Below are positions 46,774 to 57,415 of a DNA stretch of 64,000 bases, piece after piece. The notes under the pieces were generated by a model. The model searched no databases. It was not told where the DNA came from and was given only the letters and a program-made list of their open reading frames with translations. The number at the start of each line of letters is the position of its first letter. Positions within the stretch are counted from its first letter, which is position 1. Location of the stretch: positions 19,784,279 to 19,848,278 of the forward strand of contig CM055108.1 in NCBI GenBank assembly GCA_029204225.1. Reading direction: 5' to 3'. The stretch comes from Diphasiastrum complanatum (lineage: Eukaryota; Streptophyta; Lycopodiopsida; Lycopodiales; Lycopodiaceae). The position numbers and the translations under genes were made by a program.

Positions 46774-47090
46774 TTAGTCTAGATGATAGTAACAACTATC
46801 AGGACTTAAGTATGAAAATCTAGCTGCATGCATATGGTTTGATCTAAAAGGAATCCTAGCTTGCTTTCCAAAAATGCAGCTATGACAGACAGGGAGATCG
46901 ACCTTACCAGAAGGATAGTCAAGATCAAAGACCATGGATTGTTTCTTCATGTTCAAAATAGATGCATGATTCACGTGTTCTAAGCGATGATGCCATAGTA
47001 ATGCTTTATTGACTAGAACAAAAGTTTTCAAGACTTGACTAGACTCAAAATAACAGTGTGCCAATCTATATAAGTAATTTTGCCATAGCA
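46774..47090 (-). pseudogene. Copia pre-integrase fragment joined to the next gag
   Basis: The frame reads YRLAHCYFESS, LLWHHRLEHVNHASILNMKK, SMVFDLDYPSGKVDLPVCHS and CIFGKQARIPF, the copia zinc finger region before the integrase core. It ends within about 10 bp of the gag start of the element to its left, where an LTR and leader should be. It belongs to a second copy whose ends are lost. A (GA)n tract lies just beyond. Confidence 0.8.
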
Positions 47091-47150
47091 ATATCTAAAA
47101 CGACTTTAAGAAGTGAGCTAGAATGCTCAGGAGTGTTCAAGCTCGCATGC

Positions 47151-47151
<1 letters not shown>

Positions 47152-47227
<76 letters not shown>
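47152..47227. repeat. (AG)38 microsatellite
   Basis: A pure 76-bp AG run. The Arg-Glu repeat frame over it is a by-product. Confidence 0.95.
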
Positions 47228-47229
<2 letters not shown>

Positions 47230-47689
47230 AACTATTCAAACGCTTTTGATAATTTTGATTTTCAATGAATTAATTTGTATGAAAATGAACAACTATTTAT
47301 ATTAAGAAATTATGTCGTCAATTGCAATCGCCAGTTGGCTAGTGATTCGCTGGCATCCATCCGGTCTTTGTCATTGATTGCTGATAAGCGGTGAAATTGA
47401 CCGTAGACGTTCTGTCTGCATAAATGAACCAAAACTGTAGCTCTGTAGAAATGAACTAAAACAGCCACAGGCGACACTGTCAGGTTTTTCGCAAAAAAGC
47501 AAAAAAGGCGAAGGTGCACTTAAATCTCATTTAGGGTTGTCCCACACTTTGCCATAGTCATTTCCTTAACATTTGAGGCTCTTTGAAAAAAGCGAAAAAT
47601 ACGACTCTGCATATTTGCACGAGATTTCTGACAGGCAAAAAATGCAAAGCACTCTCAACATAAGAAACTTGTTTAACTTTATATTCATG

Positions 47690-48760
47690 GTTAGAGTGAC
47701 CTGGAGCTCCACATCTTGTACACCAGATATTCGGATCAGAAGAAGGTGCTTTCTATCGCTTATCCAATACTTCAGATATCTGTACTTTTGAATCTTGCAT
47801 TTGCTTCGACAGATCTGAAATATTCTTCTTCCAAACCTTGTCGGTCTTTGGAGATGGTTCCTTGAAAGGCTTGGATTTCTTTTTAGTCTTTTTCTCCTTC
47901 ATGTAGTTCTTATCATCTTCGAAAGAATTTGAGCTCTCTGTGTTGAAATTAGCGCTGGAACTTGATGACTCTGAACTATCGAATGAATCTTCTTCCGGGC
48001 TTGAATCATCAGACAAAGATGATGACTTCTTCTTTGTCTTCTTGTTGGAACGATGCTTCCGAAAAATCTTTGACGTTTCATAATTTTCTGCTGTTGCAAT
48101 AACTTCATCCAAGGTATTCATGGGTCTTTGTCGGTAGTACCTGTCAATCTTACTTGGTAGCCCTGCAAGGTACCATTCTATTTGCATTGCAATAGGATAA
48201 ACATCCACCAATTTTCCAATTAAGTTTTTTACCTTGCGGGTGTAGCTTCTCAATGACTTTTTTTTTTCTTTTCTTTTGAATAGAGTTCAGTTGAGCAAGC
48301 ACTCAGGTAGAGTAACCGATCTCGTGGAACTAAGTCATTTGGTTGTACCAAATTCGGGCTTGTTTTCGCAGCAAACCAGAGAATATGCGTAATTTGCTTG
48401 CATTCGTTCTCTCACTATTGGAAACAACTAGGGATTCAAACTGGGATATGTAACTATCAACTTCATCTGAAGAGGTTCTTTTAAAGTAAACATACTTGAT
48501 TTTTGAACTAGAATTGAATCGTGGTTGAGGTGGGTCCATTTCTGGCTCAGAATTGGGATTAGGATTAGGATCAGGATTTGTATTTGGATTTGGATTTGAA
48601 TAAGAATCTGATTCAGAATCTGACTCAGGATCAGGATCAGGATCAGGATTACCAACAGTCTCAAGAAGTTCAGGTTCAATTTCTGTTTCGGGTTTATTGA
48701 GTAAGTTATTAAAATAAGCTTCAATTTTCCAGCATGATTTGTATTCCTTTTTATCTTCCC
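47690..48760 (-). pseudogene. Ty3/gypsy gag with Asp/Asn-Pro repeat
   Basis: The minus strand reads a low-complexity Asp-Pro, Asn-Pro and Glu-Ser repeat (48540-48660, built on GGATCA-type hexamers), then MDPPQPRFNSSSKIKYVYFK, SYISQFESLVVSNSERTNA, LLRKQARIWYNQMT, and, after a frame change, MRSYTRKVKNLIGKLVDVYP, WYLAGLPSKIDRYYRQRP and TLDEVIATAENYE. This is the gypsy capsid layout. A Lys/Ser-rich tail leads to a knuckle WCTRCGAPGHSNHEY (about 47705) whose last Cys is Tyr. No protease or pol follows. Confidence 0.85.
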
Positions 48761-49753
48761 AGCAAGCTATCAGACCTATAAATTGATGGATAGAGGCTTA
48801 TGTTTCAATTCCATCAAGTTTGTAGCAATTTTGACTTCTAGAAACCAAGAATTCATGGTTCTCGGCCCATACTGCTTCATAGGATCTGTATGAGGGCTTC
48901 ATGAAACTCTTAGAGACCATTTAAGACTGTTTGGATTATCAATTTTAGGCTTGGTTGAGTGTTTGCATGTTTTTGGACAGATTGGTCTTGAAAATGTGCG
49001 CCGTCCTACAACTTAATTGGTTGTTCTGAACTCGCACGTGTGAGTCCTAGGTGGCAGACTGACATGGCAAGTGTCTTGTTTACTAAGTCTTCCTCTATAT
49101 TGAGCTTTACATCACCCAATTTGGTGTCCTGTAGTCGAAGATATGAGCATATGAAGTTTTGCAATTTTGTGAGCAAAATTGGTAAATTTTCAAATTGTTC
49201 TGATTGCATGCATGACAATTTCCTATTTTGAGGTACTGTGCTTGCATGGAATGTCTGCATGTGGTTTCTCTGAGTGATTCTGACATGCATAAGTTGGTTA
49301 GATCTATTTTGAGTGGTCATACGCATGTACTCTGACGGTTAGATACAAAATTGGATTTTAAAGTTGACAATTTCCGTAGAACTGAATTTTTACGTAAAAT
49401 TTTGTAAAGTAAAAAATCAGTTGAATGTCGAATGTCTTGCATGCCCGATGGACATTAATGAAATAAAATTAAGAATCGAACAGTAAATCAAATTTTCACT
49501 TTCGATTGCTTAATAAATTACCGTGATTTTTTATGAATTTTTAGAAAACATAAATTTTTAAAAAAAAATTAACAGTGCGAAAACTCGAAATTTTTAGTTT
49601 TTTTCAGTTTCTTCTAAAGTTTATGAAATTGACTAATAATCGTGATTTGACCATACTGCAATCAATTTCAGTCAGTTTTTGTTCAACAGTACTTCACTAT
49701 GAGTTATTCAGATATTAACTAAATTTAGTAATTTCCAAGATGGATATATCGAG
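48761..49753. other. Spacer between two opposed gypsy gags
   Basis: It may hold leader and LTR remnants of both neighbours, but no primer site was recognised. No gene is supported. Confidence 0.4.
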
Positions 49754-50283
49754 ATGGCCGAAGAAATTTCAAATCAAGCTGGAAATCCAGGTGCGCTATC
49801 TTATATGGTGATTTGTCAGCAGTTGAGTACAACACTCAATGATATGAACAATCGTAATCAGATGAGAGATCAGCAAATAGAGGTTCTTTTGAATCAAGTC
49901 AAATTGATGTCTTCACCCAATCTCGATTTTCAACCGAAAGTTTATGCGGGCGAGAAGAAGGAGAAGAAACTTGAGGTCGTCGAGGACTGGCTTGCCAAGT
50001 GGAGTAGTTACTTCAATCTGCACGGTGTTCCTGATAAGACGAAAATTGAAAGTGTCGTGCTGTTCTTACGTGGCAAAGCATCATCGTGGCGGCGAGATTA
50101 ACCGATTAAGCCAACTACTTGGGATGCATTTGCGGAAGTTTTCAAAAAAGCTTTCGTAGTTGCTGATGACGTGGACTACTACCTAAAATTCGTGAACATC
50201 AAGCAGCATCGGAACCCAGGAAGCCGAAGAGAAAAAGATTCAAGAAAAGTAGAAAAAACTTAAAAAGCGGCAACGACACCAAT
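49754..50283 (+). pseudogene. Ty3/gypsy gag, truncated by an LTR
   Basis: It starts MAEEISNQAGNPGALSYMVI and has WLAKWSSYFNLHGVPDKTKI, ESVVLFLRGKASSW and, after a TAA, PTTWDAFAEVFKKAF, the capsid core of gypsy gag. The single TAA (about 50099) and a later TAG break it. At 50284 the sequence switches to an LTR, so the knuckle and pol are missing. It differs from the gag on the other strand at 48 kb. Confidence 0.85.
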
Positions 50284-51030
50284 GTTGGAAATAAATCTAC
50301 TTCGCTACGGTGGCTAGGTCTAATGAAGGCTCGGGTCGTAGTATAGTGATAGACCGGTCATCCACGTTCTAAGTTCTACAAGCTTACAACTGCAAATAAA
50401 GAACATAACAAAAAGGAAGCACCAAGGCTTCCCAACTGGTGCTCGGAATTTAAACTAAGGTTTGGCTAAGGCTTCCCAACTAGCCAAGACCCACTAAAAA
50501 ACTAAACTCTTGCTAAGGCTTACCCAACTAGCAATGATATTTACTCTAGATCCTATCTTATACCCAAAGAGAGATGGAAATAAGATTGCAGCTAATTAAG
50601 CATCAAACATAAAAAGCATGCCACAATTAAAAACTGATGAAAAGGAGGCAAGTGGAGGCCCGAGCACCTTGCCTCAAGCTATGCACCTTCCCAAAGGGAA
50701 CACAAAGAAATAGAATGATAATCTCAAATAGAGAGCAATTTAGCATAATCTCAAAGGGAAATGCCTTTTAGGCTTATAGCAAGAAGGGCCTGCTTCCACT
50801 AACTTATAGGATTAGTTTCTAAACTTGCCATTCTAAGGCTTCTCAACTTCTAACTTAGAACTTGGAACTTTAGAATCTCTAAACTTGAGTCTCTAACTTT
50901 AGAACTTAAGATAAATTAGAATCTTTTATTTTTGAGCTTAAGTTTAAGTTTAAGTTTCTATTTATTTAAGCTTCTACCCATGGACTTAAAAAACCACATG
51001 CCAGGTACTGCGGTCTATGTTAAGAAATGC
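50284..51030 (-). mobile_element. LTR inserted at the end of a gypsy gag (possible solo LTR)
   Basis: It begins TGTTGGAAATAAATC and matches 5728-5933 at its left and the complement of 9743-9812 near its right (50938-51005), so both LTR halves are represented. In minus orientation it would start near TTAACATAGACC and end CCAACA. No interior lies on either side, which fits a solo LTR, but I could not find a target duplication. Confidence 0.6.
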
Positions 51031-51189
51031 GACTAAATATGTAGAATGGCAAAACATAAGACCATGATTCATGCATGTATTAGATGAGCAGACAGAAAAC
51101 CTAAAGAGGTTGCATCTGATCCTAGATTAATGATTAATTATTTAGAGATCCTACTAGTGACTGATAAGGATATTTTGACAAGTCGAATG

Positions 51190-51317
51190 TCTCACTTTTG
51201 GTGTCGGCACAAGAAGGTTTGGTCAATATCATACCTAGGGCAATTGGTGTATCAACTTTCGGTGTCGTCATAGGAAGGTTTGGTCAATATCATATCTGGG
51301 TCCGTTGGTTTATCAAC
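51190..51317. repeat. Tandem pair of about 64 bp
   Basis: Both copies contain AGGTTTGGTCAATATCATA and end GT.TATCAACT. Confidence 0.85.
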
Positions 51318-51710
51318 TAGTTTGCAATCCATTAGGAAAAATACGGGCTCAAAATGGGCCCTTTAAGAAGTTTGACTTTAGAGAGAGATTACGTAGAGAG
51401 AGAATGGAAACCGGTATCGTTTGGTTGTCATATTTTGAGTTTCCAATAATGCCCGCATTCTAACTACTATGGTTAAAACTAGGACTAACTTCAAGCATTA
51501 ATTAGTTAAGCGTGCTTGTAATAACAGCCATACATTTGTCATACAATCTGGGCTATAAATGTCCACCAATAATAGTATTGTAACATGGTACACGGGCTAA
51601 AAAGTAATGAATGGTCTATTTTTAAAGCCTAATGGTCACCGAATTCCATACCTAGAGATAAGATACGTTCGCGGAAACTCACGAGGGCCATCACTTCTGA
51701 AGCTCCACTC

Positions 51711-51717
51711 TATATAA
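51711..51717 (+). promoter_or_regulatory. TATA-like box TATATAA
   Basis: CTCTATATAAGCAC is a strong TATA context, about 70 bp left of the first copy of the GATATCGGTTC motif. No gene is seen downstream, so it may be part of a repeat's promoter. Confidence 0.3.
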
Positions 51718-51860
51718 GCACAAACATGACCATAAGAAAAACTTTACGTTCAAGTTACATTCAACTTTCACTTCCGGATATCGGTTCAGTACACACAGGT
51801 ACAACACCTAGTCCTTGACTTGGCTATTCGCGCGTTGATTCGATATGTACGGACAATAGG

Positions 51861-52216
51861 CAATATCAATTCAATGCGCACAAGTATGACCTCTGGTACT
51901 CTAAATAGTTGTCTACACGTTGAACCAATATTAGTACCGATACATGCAATATCGATTCGACGCTCAAATGCCTCTCGAGATTTTTTTGGGCTTCGCGCGT
52001 TGAACTGATATTAGTACGAATTACACAAAAACTATGTAACTTTTGAACCACCATACTAATATCGGTTCAACGTGCGAAAGCCCAAAAAGATCCTAAGAGG
52101 TCGTAGATTTGCACGTTGAATCGATATTGCACGTATCTATACTTATATTGTTTGAACGCACAAACAACCAATTAGAGTACCAGAGGTTGTACTTGTGTGC
52201 GCGCTGAATCGATATT
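51861..52216. repeat. Long imperfect inverted repeat with arms of about 160 bp
   Basis: The left arm from AATATCAATTCAATGCGCAC through GACCTCTGGTACTCTAA... pairs with the right arm ending GAGTACCAGAGGTTGTACTT and GCGCTGAATCGATATT. The centre is near 52040. The 17-base motif CGCGTTGAACCGATATT or a variant occurs at least eight times in it, in both orientations. A rearranged copy lies at 57138-57415. Confidence 0.8.
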
Positions 52217-52354
52217 GTCAGTTGTAAAAAAAATTGTAACTTTTGAATGACAACTTGGATTGAGATGATTAGAGTGCCATTAGAAAGCCCTTGACGAGAG
52301 CTTTTCAATGATACCAACATGAGCAGCTCCGAGCTACAATTAAAAAGACATTCT

Positions 52355-52498
52355 CAGTCAAAGTTTTGGACAGTCAGTCAATGGTCAATCTGATATCGGT
52401 TCGACGTGCAGTTGACTAGTTTGTGCAGTCAAACTGGTCAACCGCATGCCGAACTAATATCATGTTGACCGTTGACTGACTGTCCAAAACTTTGACTG
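52355..52498. repeat. Near-complete 144-bp palindrome
   Basis: The outer 34-bp arms (52355-52388 and 52465-52498) pair with one mismatch and contain AGTTTTGGACAGTCAGTCAA. The inner arms (GATATCGGTTC... and ...GAACTAATATC) pair with several mismatches, leaving a loop of about 8 bases. It abuts the LTR relic of the copia element at 52499. Confidence 0.9.
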
Positions 52499-52543
52499 TA
52501 TAAATATTTAGAACAACTTAATGAATGGATTTGATGATCAAAT

Positions 52544-53505
52544 TCAAGATGCACAAAAATTCTTGCGTGCTTTCTGATTTAACCCTTTTGTAAATATATC
52601 AGTTGCCATGTACTGGGTTCTGCAAAACTTCAGACTTACCTCCTTGTTGAGTATCTTGCCCTTGATGTAGTGGTACTTAATCTCGATGTGCTTGCTCCTA
52701 GAGTGAAATCTGGGATTGATTGATAATGCAATAGCACTCTGATTGTCACATTGTATCATTGTTGGACCAAATAGTCTAAGACCATGTCAGACAATAAACT
52801 CCTCAACCAGATTATCTCTTTGGTAGCTTGAGAGTATGCAATGTATTCTGATTCTGTAGATGACATTGCAATGGAGGTTTGTTTTCGACTCTTCCAAGAT
52901 ATTGGACCATTGTTGAGCAGAAAAGCGTATCCAAAAGTCGATTTTCTGGTGTCAATATCACCTGCCCAATTTGTATCTGTATATCCATAAAGAATATGGA
53001 TATCGGATGGATCTCCATCACCATAGCAGATACAAAGGTCTGCAATGGCCTGTACATATCTGATGACTCTGATAAGAGCTTTCCAGTGGATCATGCCAGA
53101 ATTGGTCATGTATTGACTCAAGGAACTAATGGCGTATGCAAGATCTGGCCTGGTCGAGATCATTGCATACATTAGAGATCCGATAATGGTTTGATATGGA
53201 TATCCCTTCATTTTAGCCTTCTCCTCACCTGTCTGAGGACATTGTTCCTTGCATAACTTAAGACCTGGATCCATGGAATTATGTACAAGCTTGCAATTTA
53301 TGATATTGAATTTCATCAGCAAATTGTAAAAGTACCTCTGTTGAGTGATATAGAAAAGTCGTTTGTTTTTGTCTCTATGGATTTGAATCCCGAGACAATA
53401 ATGCGCTTCTCCTAGATCTGTCATCTCGAACTCTTGGGATAGCATCCTCTTTGTATCCTTTGTCAGAGCAATGTTGTTGTCGAACAACAATGTATCATCC
53501 ACATA
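52544..53505 (-). pseudogene. Copia RT C-terminal half and RNase H
   Basis: The frame from about 53505 has YVDDTLLF, the catalytic RT motif, then EMTDLGEAHYCLGIQIHRDK, SLMYAMISTRPDLAYAIS, and RNase H with YTDTNWAGDIDTRKSTFGYA, SRKQTSIAMSSTESEYIA. A one-base shift near 52760 leads into IQCDNQSAIALSINPRFHSR, HIEIKYHYI and YMATDIFTKGLN. RNase H residues Asp, Glu and Asp are all present. This is the best-preserved pol segment of the element. Confidence 0.95.
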
Positions 53506-54010
53506 AAGTGTGATGATGACAAATAATTGATTAACAACTTTGAAGTATAATTATAGTGTGCAGAGCTAGGTTGAACTCCATGATCGACCAAGAATGTGTT
53601 GATTCGATGAAACCATGTAGAAGATTGTTTCAAACCATACAAAGCTTTATGGAGTTTGCATACTTGGTCTTTTTGACCATTGAGGATATAGCCTTTTGGC
53701 TGGATCATATAGATGTCCTTCTCGATAACTCCATTGAGGAATGCCATTTCTACATCCATTTGGTGTACCTCAAGGTTTGTTGCAGCAACATGAGAAAGTA
53801 GTAGTTGAATAGAGGTATGGTTGACAACTGGGCTGATGACTGGGCTGAAGGTTTCAAAGTTATCGATATTGGAAATATTTGAGAATCCCCTTGCCACAAG
53901 TCGAGCTTTCCTTCTGTTGATATTGCCATCTACATTGTATTTGATCTTGAAGATCTAGTCGATTATCTTTATGTTTGCTGGCAGATTGGTGACATTCCAA
54001 GTGTTGTTCC
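53506..54010 (-). pseudogene. Copia RT N-terminal half
   Basis: It reads IDxIFKIKYNVDG (a TAG stands where Trp is expected in CKWIFK, about 53955), RKARLVARGFSNI, FETFSPVISPVVNHTSIQLL, HQMDVEMAFLNGVIEKDIYM and KLHKALYGLKQS. Near 53530 a frame change separates it from the YVDD frame; the ORF otherwise runs on in the wrong phase (MWMIHCCS). Confidence 0.9.
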
Positions 54011-55095
54011 TCAACAGTGAATTGTACACTTTGTCCATTGCTTCTTTCCAGAGATATGAATCGACCTGTGATAAAGCTTCCTCAATTGTGGTTGGCTCTT
54101 GAATAGTATAGTGAGCGAACTCATCTGTGAATTGGATAGGCTGAGTTCGAACTCTTGTTGATCTCTTGGATGAAGTTTCTGGCTGCGAAATTCGACCTTG
54201 TGTTGGCTGCGTCGGCTGCTCCTGAGTTGCAGCTTCTTCTTCTTCTTCTGGATCGGACTGTATTGTTGACTACGGGAAGAAATCGAAATTGTCTTCCGAG
54301 AAGAGTCAGTTGTCAGGGCAAAAATTGTAGATTGCATCTTTTCTTTGCCCTTCAGATCAATAAACTGATCTTCTATGAAAGCCACATCCCTGTTAGTAAA
54401 AACTTTACAGGTGTTTATATTATACAGTCTATACATTCCATGAGAAGTACAATAGCCAACAAAAATAGTCTTAAATGAATGCTCATCAAGATTCTTTCTA
54501 TTGTCTTTTGGGACATGAGCATAAGCTGTGCATCCGAATACTTTCAAATGTTTGATTGAGGGTTTGAATTCTGTCCAAACCTCATAAGGAGTTTTGCTGT
54601 CAGGAAGGCCTTTAGTTATGCATCGATTCTGCACGTAGGTTGTTGTTGAAACAGCATGTTGCCAAAATGATTTGGACAAAGAAGCATGTGTTATCATGCA
54701 TTTGGCAGATTCGACTAAGGTCCTGTTCTTCCTTTCGGCCAGTCCATTCGACTGTGGAGAATAGGAAGCAACAAACTGTTGCTCAATGCCATTGGCTGAA
54801 CAATAATCCTTGAATTCATTTGATATGTATTCATCCCATTGTCGCTCCTGAGAGCTTTGATTCTTTTCCTTGTCTACAACTCAGCATTTTCTTTGTATTT
54901 CTTGAAAAACTGGAAGGCTTCAGATTTGTGGTTCTGGAAAATATACAGTAGTTCTTTTGGAATAGTCATCTATGAAAGTAATAAAAAACTTTGCACCAAG
55001 CAGTGATGGTGTTTGCATTGGGCCACATATATCAGTATTACAACGTCTAACAAATCTTTGGAAATATGTTCTTGATTTGACTTAAATGGCTTTCT
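54011..55095 (-). pseudogene. Copia integrase
   Basis: Pieces in order are KFFITFIDDYSK (about 54980), EFKDYCSANGIEQQFVASYS, PQSNGLAERKNRTLVESAKC (the Glu of the DDE triad), FWQHAVSTTTYVQNRC, SKTPYEVWTEFKPSIKHLKV and FGCTAYAHVPKDNRKNLDEH. The core before 54700 is split by shifts; the tail (54011-54697) is one open frame of 228 codons. A poly-Lys stretch (QKKKKKLQL) near 54250 marks the linker to RT. Confidence 0.9.
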
Positions 55096-55098
55096 TGT

Positions 55099-55668
55099 CT
55101 ACTTTATTATGATACAGCTTTGGCAGGCAGGAGGGTCAACAATTCGATAGTCTAAATCATGAACTGAAGAATGTCTAGACATGTATCCTATTGACGTATG
55201 ATTAAGGTGACCAAGTCTATAATGCCAAATCAATTCTTTATTGATAGATGTAGAACTGCTTAAAGCACGATCAACCACAATATTACAATGACTAAGCCTA
55301 TAGAAATATCCTTGTCTCTTTCTGAGTCCAAGAACTCTCCTACTATTATCAAGAATTTGACAAGAATCTGTCTGAATCTCTACCCTATGTCCTAAATCTA
55401 TGATACGACTGACAGACAACAAATTTGTTGTCAGGTTTGGGACATACAATACATTTGGTACAAGTTTCGACATTCCACTCTGAAAATTCATCCTAACAGT
55501 ACCTTCACCTTCAATTATGTGGGAGCTGCTATCTCCAAGGTGAACAAATCTTTTGGTGCTATAGACCAAAAAATGGATGAACCATTCATGATGGCTTGTC
55601 ATGTGTTGTGTTGCTCCAAAATCAAGGAACCATTTTTCCAATTGTTTGACATGGCGATGGCTCACCAT
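55099..55668 (-). pseudogene. Copia protease and integrase finger
   Basis: EKWFLDFGATQHMTSHHEWF is the aspartic protease site with DSGA changed to DFGA. YVPNLTTNLLSVSRIIDLGH closes the domain. IWHYRLGHLNHTSIGYMSRH and ACQSC are the HHCC finger of integrase. The frame is in the same phase as gag, from which only one TAG (55678-55680) separates it. Confidence 0.9.
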
Positions 55669-55677
55669 GAAGACTTC

Positions 55678-56514
55678 CTACTCATCATCATTTTCTTGGT
55701 TCTTCTGTTTCATGTTGGCCGCATGGGCTTGCTGATCCGGTTGCTTCTTCTTGTCATTGTTAAATTTTAAGATTCGACAGTCTTGGATTTCATGGTTTGC
55801 CCTCTTGCTGCAGAAGAGCCTCTTCTTGTTCTGAGCAGGTGGATGATTCTGGGTCTTCTGTGTCTGCTTCTGATTGCTGTCATTTTGTCGGACAACTTTC
55901 TTCTTCTGTTGCTTCCTGGTGTTCTTCTTCGAGAATAATGCTTGTGAGTTGTTGATGGAGGACGAGGATGCTCCATTCCTTGTTTCCTCCTGTAGCAGCT
56001 TATTTAAGACTCTGGACAATGTTATATCTGAGTGTGTGGCTATCATCATCACCCAGTTTTTATAAGAGGATGGCAAACTGGACAGTAAGACCACAACGAC
56101 GTCAGAGTCTTTGACTATTGAACCTATTGTCGCCATCTGCTCTAATAGATTCTTAAATTCATTTATGTGATTATGAACAAAATCACCATCTGACATTCTG
56201 AGCGAGAAGAACTTTCTCCTCAGATGTAGCTTTGAAGTGACATCTCTCACTTCATATAATGTGCTTAATATATCCCAAGCTTCTTTCGAGGATTGGGCTT
56301 TTCTTATATGACCAATCTGCGTGTTGGAGATGTTAAGGGTGATTAAGGCGAAAGCCTTGCCATACCTGAGCTTCCATTTGGAGATGGCTTGCTCATAGAC
56401 AATGGGAAATAGTTCGGTTCTAGCGACTATCTCCCCGAGTACCTTTGCCATGAGTGCCACTCTCATCTTGAAGTTCCATAGGTGGTAATTCGAACCATCG
56501 AGTTTGTCTACCAT
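55678..56514 (-). pseudogene. Copia gag, 278 codons, second knuckle Cys lost
   Basis: The start MVDKLDGSNYHLWNFKMRV leads to AFALITLNISNTQIGHIRKA, HLRRKFFSLRMSDGDFVHNH, SIVKDSDVVVVLLSSLPSSY and ITLSRVLNKLLQEETRNG, an unbroken frame with a full-length capsid. The knuckle reads LFCSKRANHEIQDC: the second Cys is Arg. The C-terminus (QENDDE) ends at a TAG, after which protease continues in the same phase. In copia elements gag and pol usually form one frame, so the TAG is probably a mutation. Confidence 0.9.
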
Positions 56515-56564
56515 TAGAACAACTGGAACATTGACAGATTAGTCGTGTAGAAAATACATTTTGA

Positions 56565-57137
56565 ATGCAGGTAGAGAGGTGTTCTTTTTGAGACAATACT
56601 CGGTGATAATAGAGAGAAAGAACAAGACAATTGCGCTCTCAACAGATAGAGAATTCAACTAACCGAGCAACTGATAAGTTGATGGATATATACACATGGT
56701 TAACTAATTACAAGAATGGTTAATCTGTAGTTTACAAATAGGTTAAGGCACTACATGTTGTTAGCAGTCATCGTCAGACAATATTTGATTTTGTCCGGTC
56801 GTGATGTGTGTACTTGTTGATACGCCTGATAGTTAAACTACGATCGATTGTTCAAGATAGGCCGAATAAGAAAACTGTCCATATGGTCCAGGATGAACGA
56901 CCAATCGGGTATGGCCGAACAATTGATGATAGCCGAGTAAGAGAAGGTGGCCGACCAAGAAGAGGTGGTCGAACTATCGGGTGACACTACATTGTCACCA
57001 ATTCCTTTGTATTTCTGTAGACTGTCAGGAAACAAATGTATTTCTGCAGAGCATGCAACTGTATAAATATTTAGAACAACGTAATGAATGGATCTAGATT
57101 AGCAGAGAATAGGGATGGAGAGGATAAAAATCCAACA
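56565..57137 (-). repeat. 5' LTR (U5 side deleted) of the 52.5-57.1 kb copia
   Basis: It matches 60840-61394 from TGAATGCAG to AATCCAACA. The U5 end and primer site are lost by a deletion that joins the gag leader to the LTR near 56565. TATATA at about 56685 (on the complement) is a promoter candidate for leftward transcription. Confidence 0.8.
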
Positions 57138-57415
57138 TGTTGTTGAAAAGCTCTTGTCGAGGTCTTTCTAATGGCACTATAATTGTCTCAATCTAAGCTA
57201 TCGTTCAAAAGTTAAAAAAAAATTAAGCAACAAGCAATACCGAATCGGCGCGCACAAGTACGACCTCTGGTACTCTCACTGGCTGTCCATGCGTTGAAAT
57301 GATATTAGTATAGATACATGCAATATCGATTCAACACGGAGATGTACGACGTCTCGAGATCTTTTTGGGCTTTCGTGCGTTGAACCAATATTAGTACGAA
57401 TTAGATGAAAACTAA
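57138..57415. repeat. Inverted copy of the palindromic repeat
   Basis: TGTTGAAAAGCTCTTGTCGA onward is the complement of 52220-52316. It is followed by GCACAAGTACGACCTCTGGT and further GTTGAACCAATATTAGTA motifs as in 51880-52030. It starts exactly at the LTR edge. Confidence 0.8.

Larger units (their letters stand above)
52499..57137 (-). mobile_element. Nearly complete minus-strand Ty1/copia element
   Basis: The order from right to left is: 5' LTR (56565-57137, U5 side and primer site deleted), gag, protease, integrase, RT, RNase H and a 35-bp 3' LTR relic (52499-52533, TATAAATATTTAGAACAAC). The last matches the LTR interior at about 57062. A deletion joins the relic to the RNase H end and has removed the purine tract. 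Inverted copies of a palindromic repeat abut both sides. The related element at 57974-61394 supplies the full LTR for comparison. Confidence 0.9.

Noticed and set aside
47123-47305. ORF with long Arg-Glu repeat
   Set aside because: Pure translation of the (AG)38 microsatellite; no start context or family.
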